49,520 nt of DNA from JAKLKS01 sp964370855 (GTDB lineage Bacteria > Planctomycetota > JAJSAM01 > JAKLKS01). A program made the translations under genes and the position numbers. The stretch lies in the NCBI GenBank assembly GCA_964370855.1, contig CAYJMF010000027.1, positions 1-49,520 on the forward strand, in the 5' to 3' direction. Positions within the stretch are counted from its first letter, which is position 1. Every line of letters starts with the position of its first letter. Positions 16,014-22,668 of the stretch are shown one piece after another. Under the pieces are notes generated by a model. It did not search any database. It saw only the letters and a program-made list of their open reading frames with translations, and was not told the origin of the DNA.

Positions 16014-16801
16014 ATGGCCGTCGTCGCCGCCGTCGCCACCATCGTCGTCGCCGCGGGGGAGGGCCGCCGCCTCGGGGCGGCGGAGCCCAAGGCCCTCGTC
16101 CCGCTGGCGGGGCGCCCCCTCCTCCTCCACTCCCTGGAGCGGCTCTCCGGGCTCCCCGGACTCCTCGAGCAGGTGGTGGTGGTGCCGCCGGGATGGCGGG
16201 CGCGGGTGGAGGAGCGGTTCGCCGCGGAGTTCGCCCGGTGGAAGGTGTCCCGGGTCGTCGAGGGGGGCGTCCGGCGGCAGGACTCCGCCGCGGCGGGCTT
16301 CGCCGCCCTCTCCCCCGGGGTCGAGGTGGTCCTCATCCACGACGCCGCCCGGCCCCGCGGGCGGGGCGGCCGCGCCGGGGCGGGGGGGGCGGCGGNNNNN
16401 NNNNNGGGGCCCCCACCCCCCCCGCCCCCGGGCCCGGGGGGGGGCCCCCCGCGGGGGGGGGGGGGGCGGGGGGGGGGCCCCGGGGGGGGGCGGCGCTGCT
16501 GGCCGTCCCCCTCTCGGACACGCTGAAGCGGGAGGGGCCCGAAGGGCGGGTGGGGGAGACCCTGGACCGGCGCGGACTCTGGAGGGCGCAGACGCCGCAG
16601 GGATTCCGGAGGGAGGTCTACGCCGCCGCGATGCGGCGGGCGATGAAGGAGGGGGGCGATGCGACGGACGACGCCTCCCTCGTCGAGAGGGCCGGGGGGG
16701 CGGTGACCCTGGTGGAGGGGGATCCTTCCAATCTCAAGATCACCACGGCGGCGGACCTCCGAGCGGCGGAGGCCCTCCTCCGGGAGGAGGCGGGGACATG
16801 A
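16014..16801 (+). CDS. ispD: MEP cytidylyltransferase, interrupted by an assembly gap
   Basis: IspD couples CTP to methylerythritol 4-phosphate in isoprenoid synthesis. The N-terminal part (16014 to about 16355) shows VVAAGEGRRLGAAEPKAL, the nucleotide loop, and ends with IHDAARP. The C-terminal part (about 16495-16801) begins LLAVPLSDTLKR and carries QTPQGFRREVY, TDDASLVE and GDPSNLKITTAADL. Between them lies G/C homopolymer with 10 N at 16396-16405, and the two parts are in different frames. That is expected from an unresolved gap and is not evidence for a pseudogene. The stop codon overlaps the ispF start as ATGA. Confidence 0.88.
16380..16494. other. assembly gap in G/C homopolymers within ispD
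   Basis: Runs of G and C surround a 10-N placeholder at 16396-16405. The text resembles the other gap at 3737-3911. In other IspD proteins about 30 residues separate HDAARP from the next motif, so little real sequence is probably missing or distorted. Confidence 0.85.
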
Positions 16802-17283
16802 AGACCGGGCATCGCATCGGCATCGGCTGGGACGTCCACCGGCTGGAGGCGGGGAGGAAGCTGGTCCTCGGCGGGGTGCACATCCCCCACGACCGGGGGC
16901 TCGTCGGCCACAGCGACGGGGACGTCATCCTCCACGCCGTGGCCGACGCCGTGCTCGGCGCCGCGGGGCTCGGGGACATCGGCGACTACTTCGCCCCCGA
17001 GGACCCGAAGTTCAAGGACATCGAGTCCACCATCATCCTCCACCAGGCCATGGCCGGGGCCCGGGCACAGGGGTGGACGCCGGAGAACGTGGACATCGTG
17101 CTTCTCGCCGAGGAGCCGAAGCTGCGCGGCCGCAAGAAGGAGATCGCGGCGCGGCTGGCGGCCCTCCTCAACCTCCCCGTGGAGTGCGTGAACGTGAAGG
17201 CGAAGACCGCCGAGGGCCTCGGCCCCGTCGGCCGGCGGGAGGCGCTGGAGGCCCACGCCGCGGTGCTGATGAGGAGGGCGTAG
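16798..17283 (+). CDS. ispF: 2-C-methyl-D-erythritol 2,4-cyclodiphosphate synthase
   Basis: The 161-residue enzyme cyclises CDP-ME 2-phosphate in the MEP pathway. GIGWDVHRL supplies the zinc ligands Asp12 and His14, and GHSDGDVILHAVADA supplies the third zinc ligand His46 of the motif. GDIGDYFAPEDPKFK, followed by the C-terminal KAKTAEGLGPVGRREALEAHA, completes the signature. The ATG overlaps the ispD stop as ATGA. The last 116 bases overlap the convergent AbrB/PhoU-type gene on the other strand. Confidence 0.95.
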   Translation: MKTGHRIGIGWDVHRLEAGRKLVLGGVHIPHDRGLVGHSDGDVILHAVADAVLGAAGLGDIGDYFAPEDPKFKDIESTIILHQAMAGARAQGWTPENVDIVLLAEEPKLRGRKKEIAARLAALLNLPVECVNVKAKTAEGLGPVGRREALEAHAAVLMRRA

Positions 17284-18352
17284 GGCGCGGTTGCGGTACC
17301 GCAACCTCGGCCTCGGGGCTGCGCTCCGAGGGCTCCTCCATGTGGCGGTTGAAGGCCGTGGCGCCGATGGCGCCGGCGGAGGAGGAGACGGCCACGATCC
17401 CATCGAGGACCGTGGACAGCGGGCAGAACACCCCGCGCTGCCCGTGATCGCGGAGGATCAGGGAGGCGGCGGCCCGCCCGCGCTCGAGGACCCCCCGGCG
17501 CGCCTGGATGGCGGCGTTGGCGGCGCCGAGGTCCCCGGAGAGGAGCCCGTGGAGGGCGCCGGCCAGGGCCGCGGAGACGTCCCGGGCGAGGTCCCGCAGG
17601 GCGGCGGCGAGCTCCCCCCCGGGGACGACGCCGAGGGGGCGCAGCACCAGCACGGCGCGGGCGACGTCCTCCCCGCGGTCGGCGGCGCTCTCCAGGTCCC
17701 GGGCGGTCACCCGGCAGCCGCTGATCTCCAGGCGGGAGCGCAGGCCCAGGGCCTCGAGGAGGGACTCGTCCATGAGCCCGGAAAGGCACTGGCGCACGGC
17801 GAGCCAGTACATGGCGTCGGCGTCGTCCTCCCGGCGCAGCGCCTCCTCGGCCCGTGCGGCGTCGCCGCGGAGGAGACCCTCCACGGCACCCTCGAGGATG
17901 GCGGCGGCGAGCCCCTGGAGCCTCCGCAGGAGCGCGGGGAGGGGGTACTGGGCCGGGTCGATGGAGCAGCGCAGGGTGACCTGCGAGGGGGATTCCTCGA
18001 TCACGCCGAGGCCGAGGAGGCGGTGGGAGACCCGGTCGATGACGGAGCGCTGCTCCGCGTCGAGGGCCCCGCGGGAGCGCACGAGGATGCGGCGGCGCCC
18101 GAGGACGTAGTGGGCGACGAGGATCCGCTCGAGGATGCCCGGCTCCCGGCAGAGGTCCGCCTCCACCACCCGGCCCTCCGCCGCCCGCCGGCTCCGGTCG
18201 AGGGAGTCCCGCGGGAAGAGGCGCAGGCCGTCCTCCACCTCCTCGACGAGGATCTCGTCCCCCTTGCCGAGGCCGTGGCGCACGGTCCAGTCGTGGGGGA
18301 GGGAGAGGGAGAGGGTGGACGTGCCGACCCTCTGGATCTTGCGGCGCTCCAT
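17168..18352 (-). CDS. AbrB/PhoU-type regulator, archaeal-like architecture
   Basis: The 394-residue protein starts with an AbrB/SpoVT-like swapped-hairpin segment (RKIQRVGTSTLSLSLPHDW, GDEILVEEVEDGLRLF, residues 3-47). Two PhoU-like three-helix regions follow (about 120-230 and 235-335). This combination is best known in archaea as a phosphate-uptake or general regulator. The conserved part ends near NRHMEEP. The remaining 60 or so residues are Pro/Arg/Ser-rich and are read through an 18-bp palindrome and then antisense to ispF, so the natural stop may be missing. The gene is divergent from the hydrogenase operon and shares its upstream region, making it a candidate regulator of that operon, which is inference. 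A GAAGGACG ribosome site precedes ATG. Confidence 0.78.
   Translation of the reverse strand: MERRKIQRVGTSTLSLSLPHDWTVRHGLGKGDEILVEEVEDGLRLFPRDSLDRSRRAAEGRVVEADLCREPGILERILVAHYVLGRRRILVRSRGALDAEQRSVIDRVSHRLLGLGVIEESPSQVTLRCSIDPAQYPLPALLRRLQGLAAAILEGAVEGLLRGDAARAEEALRREDDADAMYWLAVRQCLSGLMDESLLEALGLRSRLEISGCRVTARDLESAADRGEDVARAVLVLRPLGVVPGGELAAALRDLARDVSAALAGALHGLLSGDLGAANAAIQARRGVLERGRAAASLILRDHGQRGVFCPLSTVLDGIVAVSSSAGAIGATAFNRHMEEPSERSPEAEVAVPQPRPTPSSSAPRRGPPAPPAGRRGRGPRRSSPSRSRTPRGG
17289..17306. repeat. 18-bp perfect palindrome between ispF and the convergent gene
   Basis: GGTTGCGGTACCGCAACC is fully self-complementary and lies 5 bases after the ispF stop. It is translated in the C-terminal extension of the opposite gene. 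It could act as a hairpin terminator for ispF, but has no T tract. Confidence 0.6.
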
Positions 18353-18388
18353 GGACGTCCTTCGTCGCCGGGAGCAAGGAGGGAGTCG

Positions 18389-18394
18389 ATTCTA
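18389..18394 (-). promoter_or_regulatory. candidate -10 of the AbrB/PhoU-type gene (TAGAAT)
   Basis: TAGAAT reads on the minus strand 36 bases before the ATG at 18352, in the pattern GGGTAGAATCG. No clear -35 is present. Confidence 0.4.
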
Positions 18395-18491
18395 CCCCGG
18401 GGGCCGGGCGGCCCCTCCTCCCCTCCGGAGCGGAACCGGTCCACCGTCACTGAACTCCCCCCCTCCCGCCGGCCGGGGGCCGGGGTGGTAA

Positions 18492-18519
18492 TTACACGTA
18501 TGGTTACACATCAGTGTAA
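18492..18519. promoter_or_regulatory. operator-like array of TTACAC half-sites
   Basis: TTACAC occurs at 18492-18497 and 18504-18509, 12 bases apart, and its complement GTGTAA at 18514-18519 forms a perfect dyad with the second copy around ATCA. The array lies in the divergent region between the AbrB/PhoU-type gene and the hydrogenase operon, about 50 bases upstream of the putative hydrogenase promoter. The binding protein is unknown. Confidence 0.45.
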
Positions 18520-18547
18520 GCATTCGCATCCTTACGAGCGATAACTC

Positions 18548-18561
18548 GCGACAAATGTCGC
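18548..18561. promoter_or_regulatory. operator-like dyad GCGACA-AA-TGTCGC
   Basis: This 6-2-6 inverted repeat ends 10 bases before the TTGACA at 18571. It is placed to affect transcription of the hydrogenase operon. It does not match the CRP or FNR consensus. Confidence 0.4.
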
Positions 18562-18570
18562 CTTTTTTGA

Positions 18571-18599
18571 TTGACATTCTCGTTGCAGAATGAATAATC
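18571..18599 (+). promoter_or_regulatory. hydrogenase operon promoter candidate (sigma70- or sigma54-like)
   Basis: TTGACA at 18571-18576 is followed after 16-17 bases by AATAAT/ATAATC at 18593-18599, a good sigma70-type pair in a strikingly AT-rich stretch. The same bases TTGACAT-N5-TTGCA at 18571-18587 also fit the sigma54 -24/-12 layout (G-N11-GC spacing), with GA in place of the nearly invariant GG. The start codon of the first gene is at 18652. Which reading is right cannot be settled by eye. Confidence 0.55.
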
Positions 18600-18651
18600 G
18601 TGGGGACCACCGGCGGGCAGGCGCCTCTCCGAGAGAAAAGCGCAACGGGCC

Positions 18652-18915
18652 ATGTCGGATCCCCTCGTCCTCTCCTGCGTGCTCCTCGGTCTCGCCGCCT
18701 CGGCCTGCGCCGTGGCGGCCGTGGTCCTCCGTGACATCCTCCGGGCGGTGGCGGCCTTCGCCCTCTGCGGCGCCTGCACCGCCGGGATCTTCTTCCTCCT
18801 CGGGGCCCCCTTCGCGGGGGCCCTCGAACTCACCGTGGGCGCGGGCCTCGTGAGCGTCCTGTTCCTCGCGTCGGTGCTCCTCACCGACGGGGAACCGGGG
18901 GAGTCGGCGCCGTGA
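18652..18915 (+). CDS. MbhD-like (DUF4040) hydrogenase membrane subunit
   Basis: This 87-residue membrane protein has about three helices. ALELTVGAGLVSVLFLASVLL, with Glu59, matches the MbhD/DUF4040 part of MrpB- and NuoJ-like subunits, where a conserved acidic residue sits in the membrane next to a helix break. Such subunits form part of the ion path of Mrp antiporters and membrane-bound hydrogenases. It is the first gene of the hydrogenase operon. The ATG at 18652 has only a weak GAGAG before it. Its stop overlaps the next start as GTGA. Confidence 0.7.
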   Translation: MSDPLVLSCVLLGLAASACAVAAVVLRDILRAVAAFALCGACTAGIFFLLGAPFAGALELTVGAGLVSVLFLASVLLTDGEPGESAP

Positions 18916-19148
18916 GGGTGGCCGTGGCCGTGCCCGCGGCGCTGCTCCTCGCCGGCGTGTTCGCCCTCGCCGGCGCGTCCGGCGTCCCCTCCCCGACGCC
19001 CCCCCCGGCGGCCCCCTCGGCCCCCGGCGCCGTCCTGTGGGGGGAGCGGTCCGGCGAGGTCGTCGTGCAGGGCTTCGTCCTCCTCGCCTCCGTCCTCGGG
19101 GTCCTCGCCCTGCTCGGGGCGGGAGTCGAGAAGGGGAGGGAGCCGTGA
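18912..19148 (+). CDS. MbhE-like small membrane subunit
   Basis: The 78-residue protein has two hydrophobic helices, about residues 3-22 and 49-70 (VVVQGFVLLASVLGVLALL), joined by a Pro/Ala-rich loop. By size, two-helix layout and place between the MbhD- and NuoK-like genes it corresponds to MbhE of Mrp-linked hydrogenases. Sequence evidence alone would not identify it. It starts with GTG overlapping the previous stop and ends overlapping the next GTG. Confidence 0.5.
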   Translation: MRVAVAVPAALLLAGVFALAGASGVPSPTPPPAAPSAPGAVLWGERSGEVVVQGFVLLASVLGVLALLGAGVEKGREP

Positions 19149-19471
19149 GCGGAGACCTCCCCGTCCCCTTCCTCCTCGGCGTCGCGGGAGTCCTCTTCGG
19201 AACGGGGCTCGCCTGCCTCGGCTCCCGGCGCGGCCTCCTCCGCATGATCCTCGGCCTGGAGTTCCTCGGCAAGGCCGCCTGCGTCGTGTTCGTCGTCGGC
19301 GGCCGCCTCCACGGCGACCCGGGCGGCTCCCAGGCGATGGTCCTCAACGTCATCGTCATCGAGGCCGCCGTGACCGCCGTGGCGCTGGCCCTGGTCATCC
19401 TCGCCCGCCGCCACCTCGGCGCCTCGGACGCCACCTCCCTCGCGGAGCGGGGCGGGGGAGGGAGGCCGTGA
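19145..19471 (+). CDS. NuoK/MnhC-like membrane subunit
   Basis: The 108-residue, three-helix protein has two membrane glutamates at the positions that matter in NuoK: Glu39 in RMILGLEFLGKA and Glu73 in NVIVIEAAVTAVAL (Glu36 and Glu72 in E. coli NuoK). It therefore belongs to the NuoK/MnhC/HyfE group that forms part of the proton or sodium channel. GTG at 19145 overlaps the preceding stop as GTGA. A longer frame upstream is antisense-like and lacks membrane character. Confidence 0.85.
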   Translation: MSGDLPVPFLLGVAGVLFGTGLACLGSRRGLLRMILGLEFLGKAACVVFVVGGRLHGDPGGSQAMVLNVIVIEAAVTAVALALVILARRHLGASDATSLAERGGGGRP

Positions 19472-22400
19472 CGGCCCCCGCGGAGATCGCCCTCGCCCTC
19501 GCCGTCGGGATCCCCTTCGTCGGCGCGGGGGCGGGCCTGCTCCTCGGCGCCCGCGGGCGGCCCTGGGCCCCCCTGGCCACCGCCGTCGCCACCTTCCTCG
19601 CCTGCGCGGGCGTCCTCCCCGGCCTCGGCTCCGGGGCGCCGGAACTGGTCCTGGGGACCCTCCTCCCGGGCCTGCCCCTGCGCCTGCGCCCCGACGCCCT
19701 CGGCGTGATCTTCGCCCTCCTCGCCTCCTCCCTCTGGATCCCGACGACGATCTACTCCGCCGGCTACCTCGGCGCCCTGCGGGAGCATGCGCGGACGCGC
19801 TACGACGCCTGCTTCGCCGTCGTCGTGGGCGCCGCCATCGGCGTGGCCATGGCGGCGGACCTCCTGACCCTGTTCGTCTTCTACGAGATCCTCACCGTCG
19901 CCACCTGGCCCCTGGTCGTCCACAAGGAGACCCCCGAGGCCTTCGCCGCGGGTCGCAAGTACCTCGTCTACACCCTCGGCGGCGGCGCCGCGGTCCTCGT
20001 CGGCCTGGCGCTGCTCGCGGCGACGGCGGGACCCGGGGCCCTGGTCTTCGAGGGCGGGGGAAACGGGCCCGTCGCCGGGCTGTCCCCGGGGATCGCCCGG
20101 ACCGCCTTCGTGCTGCTGTTCCTCGGCTTCGGCGTCAAGGCGGCGATCATGCCGCTGCACGGCTGGCTCCCCTCGGCCATGGTGGCGCCGACCCCCGTGA
20201 GCGGGCTCCTCCACGCCGTGGCCGTGGTGAAGGCCGGCGTCTTCGGGCTGCTGCGGCTCCTCCACCACCTCTACGGGCCCGACCTCGTGGAGGGCCTCGG
20301 CCTCTCGGACCCCGTGGTGGCGCTGGCGGCGGCCACGGTGATCGGGGGATCCATCCTGGCCCTGGCCCAGGACGACTTCAAGGCCATGCTCGCATACTCC
20401 ACGGTGAGCCAGCTCTCCATGATCGTGCTCGGCGCGGCTCTCCTCACCCGGGAGGGCGTCCTCGGAGCGGCCTACGGGCTCGCCGCCCACGGCTTCGCCA
20501 AGCTCGCCATGTTCTTCGTCGCCGGGGCGGTCTTCGTGAAGACGGGGAGGACGCGCATCTCCGAGCTCGGCGGCCTCGGGCGGCGCATGCCCCTCGCCTT
20601 CGCCCTCTTCGGTCTCGCGGCGCTCTCCATGGCGGGGCTCCCGCCGCTGGCGGGGTTCGGCGAGAAGTGGCTCCTCGGGGCGGGGGCGTGGCGGGCCGGG
20701 CGGGGCTGGGTGCTCGCCGTTCTCGTCGCCTCCACGGTGCTCAACCTCGCCTACTTCCTGCCGGTGCTCCTGAAGGCCTGGTTCGGGAGCCCGCCGGAGG
20801 GCGCCTCCGCGCAGGGACTCCGCGACCCCGCCGGGAGGGCGGGGCCGTCGCTGCTGGCGCCGGCGGCGGCCGCCGTCGCCGGGGCGCTCCTCCTCGGGAT
20901 CTTCACCTCCGTCCCCCACGGTCCCTTCGAATCGGCCCGCCTCGCGGCCTCGCAGGTCTTCGGTCCGGCGACCCTTGATCTCCCCGCGATGTCGACGGGG
21001 CGGGCCATTCCCCCCTTCGCCGTCCTCCTCCTCGGCGGGGGGCTGGCGCTGCTTCTCCCCGGGGCCCTGCGGACCTCCGGCCTCCTGGCGGCGGGGGCGG
21101 GGACCCTGCTGCTGGCGTGGGGGATGCCCGCGGGGGATTCCTGGGGGCTCCCCTTCCTCGGGGGGGAGGTCCTCCTCCTGCACGCCGACCCCCTCTCCCG
21201 GCTCGCCGGGGTGATCTTCTCCCTGGTCACCCTCCTCGCCCTCGCCTACGCCTCCGCCTTCGCGCGGCGGCGGACGATCCTCTGCGCGCTCCTCTACGCC
21301 TCGGCGGCCCTCGCGGCGGTCTACGCCGGGGACTGGATCTCCCTGGTGATCGCCTGGGAGCTCATGGCCGTGGCCTCCACGGTGCTGGTGGCCGAGCACG
21401 GGGGGGATGCGGCCCCCGCGGCGGTCCGCTACCTCCTGTGGCACGGCTTCGGCGGCGCCCTGCTCATGGCCGGCGCCGCGCTCTGCTGGGTCCAGTCCGG
21501 GAGCCCGATCCTCGGCCCCGCCCCCTCGACCACCGCCGCGGTGCTCCTCTTCCTCGGCGCCGGCGTCAACGCCGCCTTCATCCCGCTGCACGCCTGGCTC
21601 CCCGACACCTACCCCCGTCCCCACTTCGCCGCCAGCGTCTTCCTCTCCGTGTACACCACGAAGTCCGCCGTCTACCTGCTGGCGCGGACGATGCCCGCGG
21701 AGGGGGTCCCCTGGGTGGCCTGGATGGGCGGGGCCATGGCGCTCTACGGAGTCACCTTCGCCGTGATGCAGAACGACGTGCGGCGGCTCCTCTCCTACCA
21801 CATCGTCTCCCAGGTGGGCTACATGGTGGCCGGCGTGGGGCTCGCCGGCGCGCTCGGCACCGACGGCGGCATGGCCCACGTCTTCAACCACATCCTCTAC
21901 AAGGCGCTGCTCTTCATGTGCGCCGGCGCCGTCCTCTGGCGGACCGGCGCGGGGACCCTGGACCGCCTCGGCGGACTCGCACGGCGGATGCCGCTCACGG
22001 CGGCGGCCTACGCCGTGGCGGCCCTGTCCATCTCCGGGGTGCCGCTATTCAACGGCTACGTCTCCAAGGGGATGGTGACGGCCGCCGCCCACGGGCAGTC
22101 GACCCTCCTCTGGCTCGTGCTCGAGGCCGCCTCCTTCGGCACCTTCCTCTCCTTCCTGAAGATCGGCTGGTTCGCCTTCCTGCGCCCCGGCGACGTGGAG
22201 GCCTCGGATCCGCCGCCGGCGGCCTCGGCGGCGATGCTCGCGACGGCGGGCCTCTGCGTGCTCATCGGCGTGGCCCCGTCCACCCTCTACGGGCTCCTGC
22301 CCTCGGGCGGCGCCGGCCACGTCGCCTACGCGGCGGGGCCGCTGCTGGAGAGCCTCGTGGTGCTCGGGGCGGCGGGGGTCTTCTTCCTCGTCGCCGGGCG

Positions 22401-22668
22401 CCGCCTGCTGGCCCCCCACGAGCCGCGGCTCCGCGACGTCGACGCCCTCCACGGCCCCGCGGGCCGCGCCGCCGCCGCGGGGTGCGCCGCCCTCGCCGGC
22501 GCCTTCCGGAAATCCTGGAGGGGCGTGCTGGGCGGGGTGGAGGGGACCCGCGCCGCGGGACGGGCGGCCCTCCTCATGGAGGCCCGCGACGCGGGCTGGA
22601 ACATGGCCGCCTACGGGGCGGCCCTCCTGGTGCTGGTGCTCCTGGTCCTCGGGGGGGTGCAGGGATGA
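19468..22668 (+). CDS. fused double antiporter-like subunit (two NuoL/M/MrpD-type domains)
   Basis: The 1066-residue protein contains two complete Proton_antipo_M domains in one frame. The first (about residues 1-480) carries Glu140 in FYEILT, Lys224 in GVKAAIMPLHGWLP, Lys255 in VVKAGV and Lys400 in GEKW. The second (about 515-1000) carries Glu631 in AWELMAV, Lys732 in TTKSAV, Lys867 in VSKGMV and the PLHAWLP loop at 706-712. At the helix-7 position it has Asn701 where the first half has Lys224. Members normally have 450-620 residues with one such domain. Two separate subunits appear to have joined; no frameshift is visible. It should translocate ions coupled to the hydrogenase. GTG and stop both overlap neighbours by 4 bases. 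Confidence 0.9.
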   Translation: MTAPAEIALALAVGIPFVGAGAGLLLGARGRPWAPLATAVATFLACAGVLPGLGSGAPELVLGTLLPGLPLRLRPDALGVIFALLASSLWIPTTIYSAGYLGALREHARTRYDACFAVVVGAAIGVAMAADLLTLFVFYEILTVATWPLVVHKETPEAFAAGRKYLVYTLGGGAAVLVGLALLAATAGPGALVFEGGGNGPVAGLSPGIARTAFVLLFLGFGVKAAIMPLHGWLPSAMVAPTPVSGLLHAVAVVKAGVFGLLRLLHHLYGPDLVEGLGLSDPVVALAAATVIGGSILALAQDDFKAMLAYSTVSQLSMIVLGAALLTREGVLGAAYGLAAHGFAKLAMFFVAGAVFVKTGRTRISELGGLGRRMPLAFALFGLAALSMAGLPPLAGFGEKWLLGAGAWRAGRGWVLAVLVASTVLNLAYFLPVLLKAWFGSPPEGASAQGLRDPAGRAGPSLLAPAAAAVAGALLLGIFTSVPHGPFESARLAASQVFGPATLDLPAMSTGRAIPPFAVLLLGGGLALLLPGALRTSGLLAAGAGTLLLAWGMPAGDSWGLPFLGGEVLLLHADPLSRLAGVIFSLVTLLALAYASAFARRRTILCALLYASAALAAVYAGDWISLVIAWELMAVASTVLVAEHGGDAAPAAVRYLLWHGFGGALLMAGAALCWVQSGSPILGPAPSTTAAVLLFLGAGVNAAFIPLHAWLPDTYPRPHFAASVFLSVYTTKSAVYLLARTMPAEGVPWVAWMGGAMALYGVTFAVMQNDVRRLLSYHIVSQVGYMVAGVGLAGALGTDGGMAHVFNHILYKALLFMCAGAVLWRTGAGTLDRLGGLARRMPLTAAAYAVAALSISGVPLFNGYVSKGMVTAAAHGQSTLLWLVLEAASFGTFLSFLKIGWFAFLRPGDVEASDPPPAASAAMLATAGLCVLIGVAPSTLYGLLPSGGAGHVAYAAGPLLESLVVLGAAGVFFLVAGRRLLAPHEPRLRDVDALHGPAGRAAAAGCAALAGAFRKSWRGVLGGVEGTRAAGRAALLMEARDAGWNMAAYGAALLVLVLLVLGGVQG

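Noticed and set aside
16014..16801. ispD as a frameshifted pseudogene
   Set aside because: The frame change coincides exactly with an N gap and homopolymers, so it is an assembly problem.
18548..18561. FNR or CRP box before the hydrogenase operon
   Set aside because: GCGACA-AA-TGTCGC matches neither TTGAT-N4-ATCAA nor TGTGA-N6-TCACA.
18532..21891. Very long open frame (over 1100 codons) on the minus strand
   Set aside because: It is antisense to the membrane subunits, is a Gly/Arg/Glu-rich low-complexity translation, and arises from high GC third positions.
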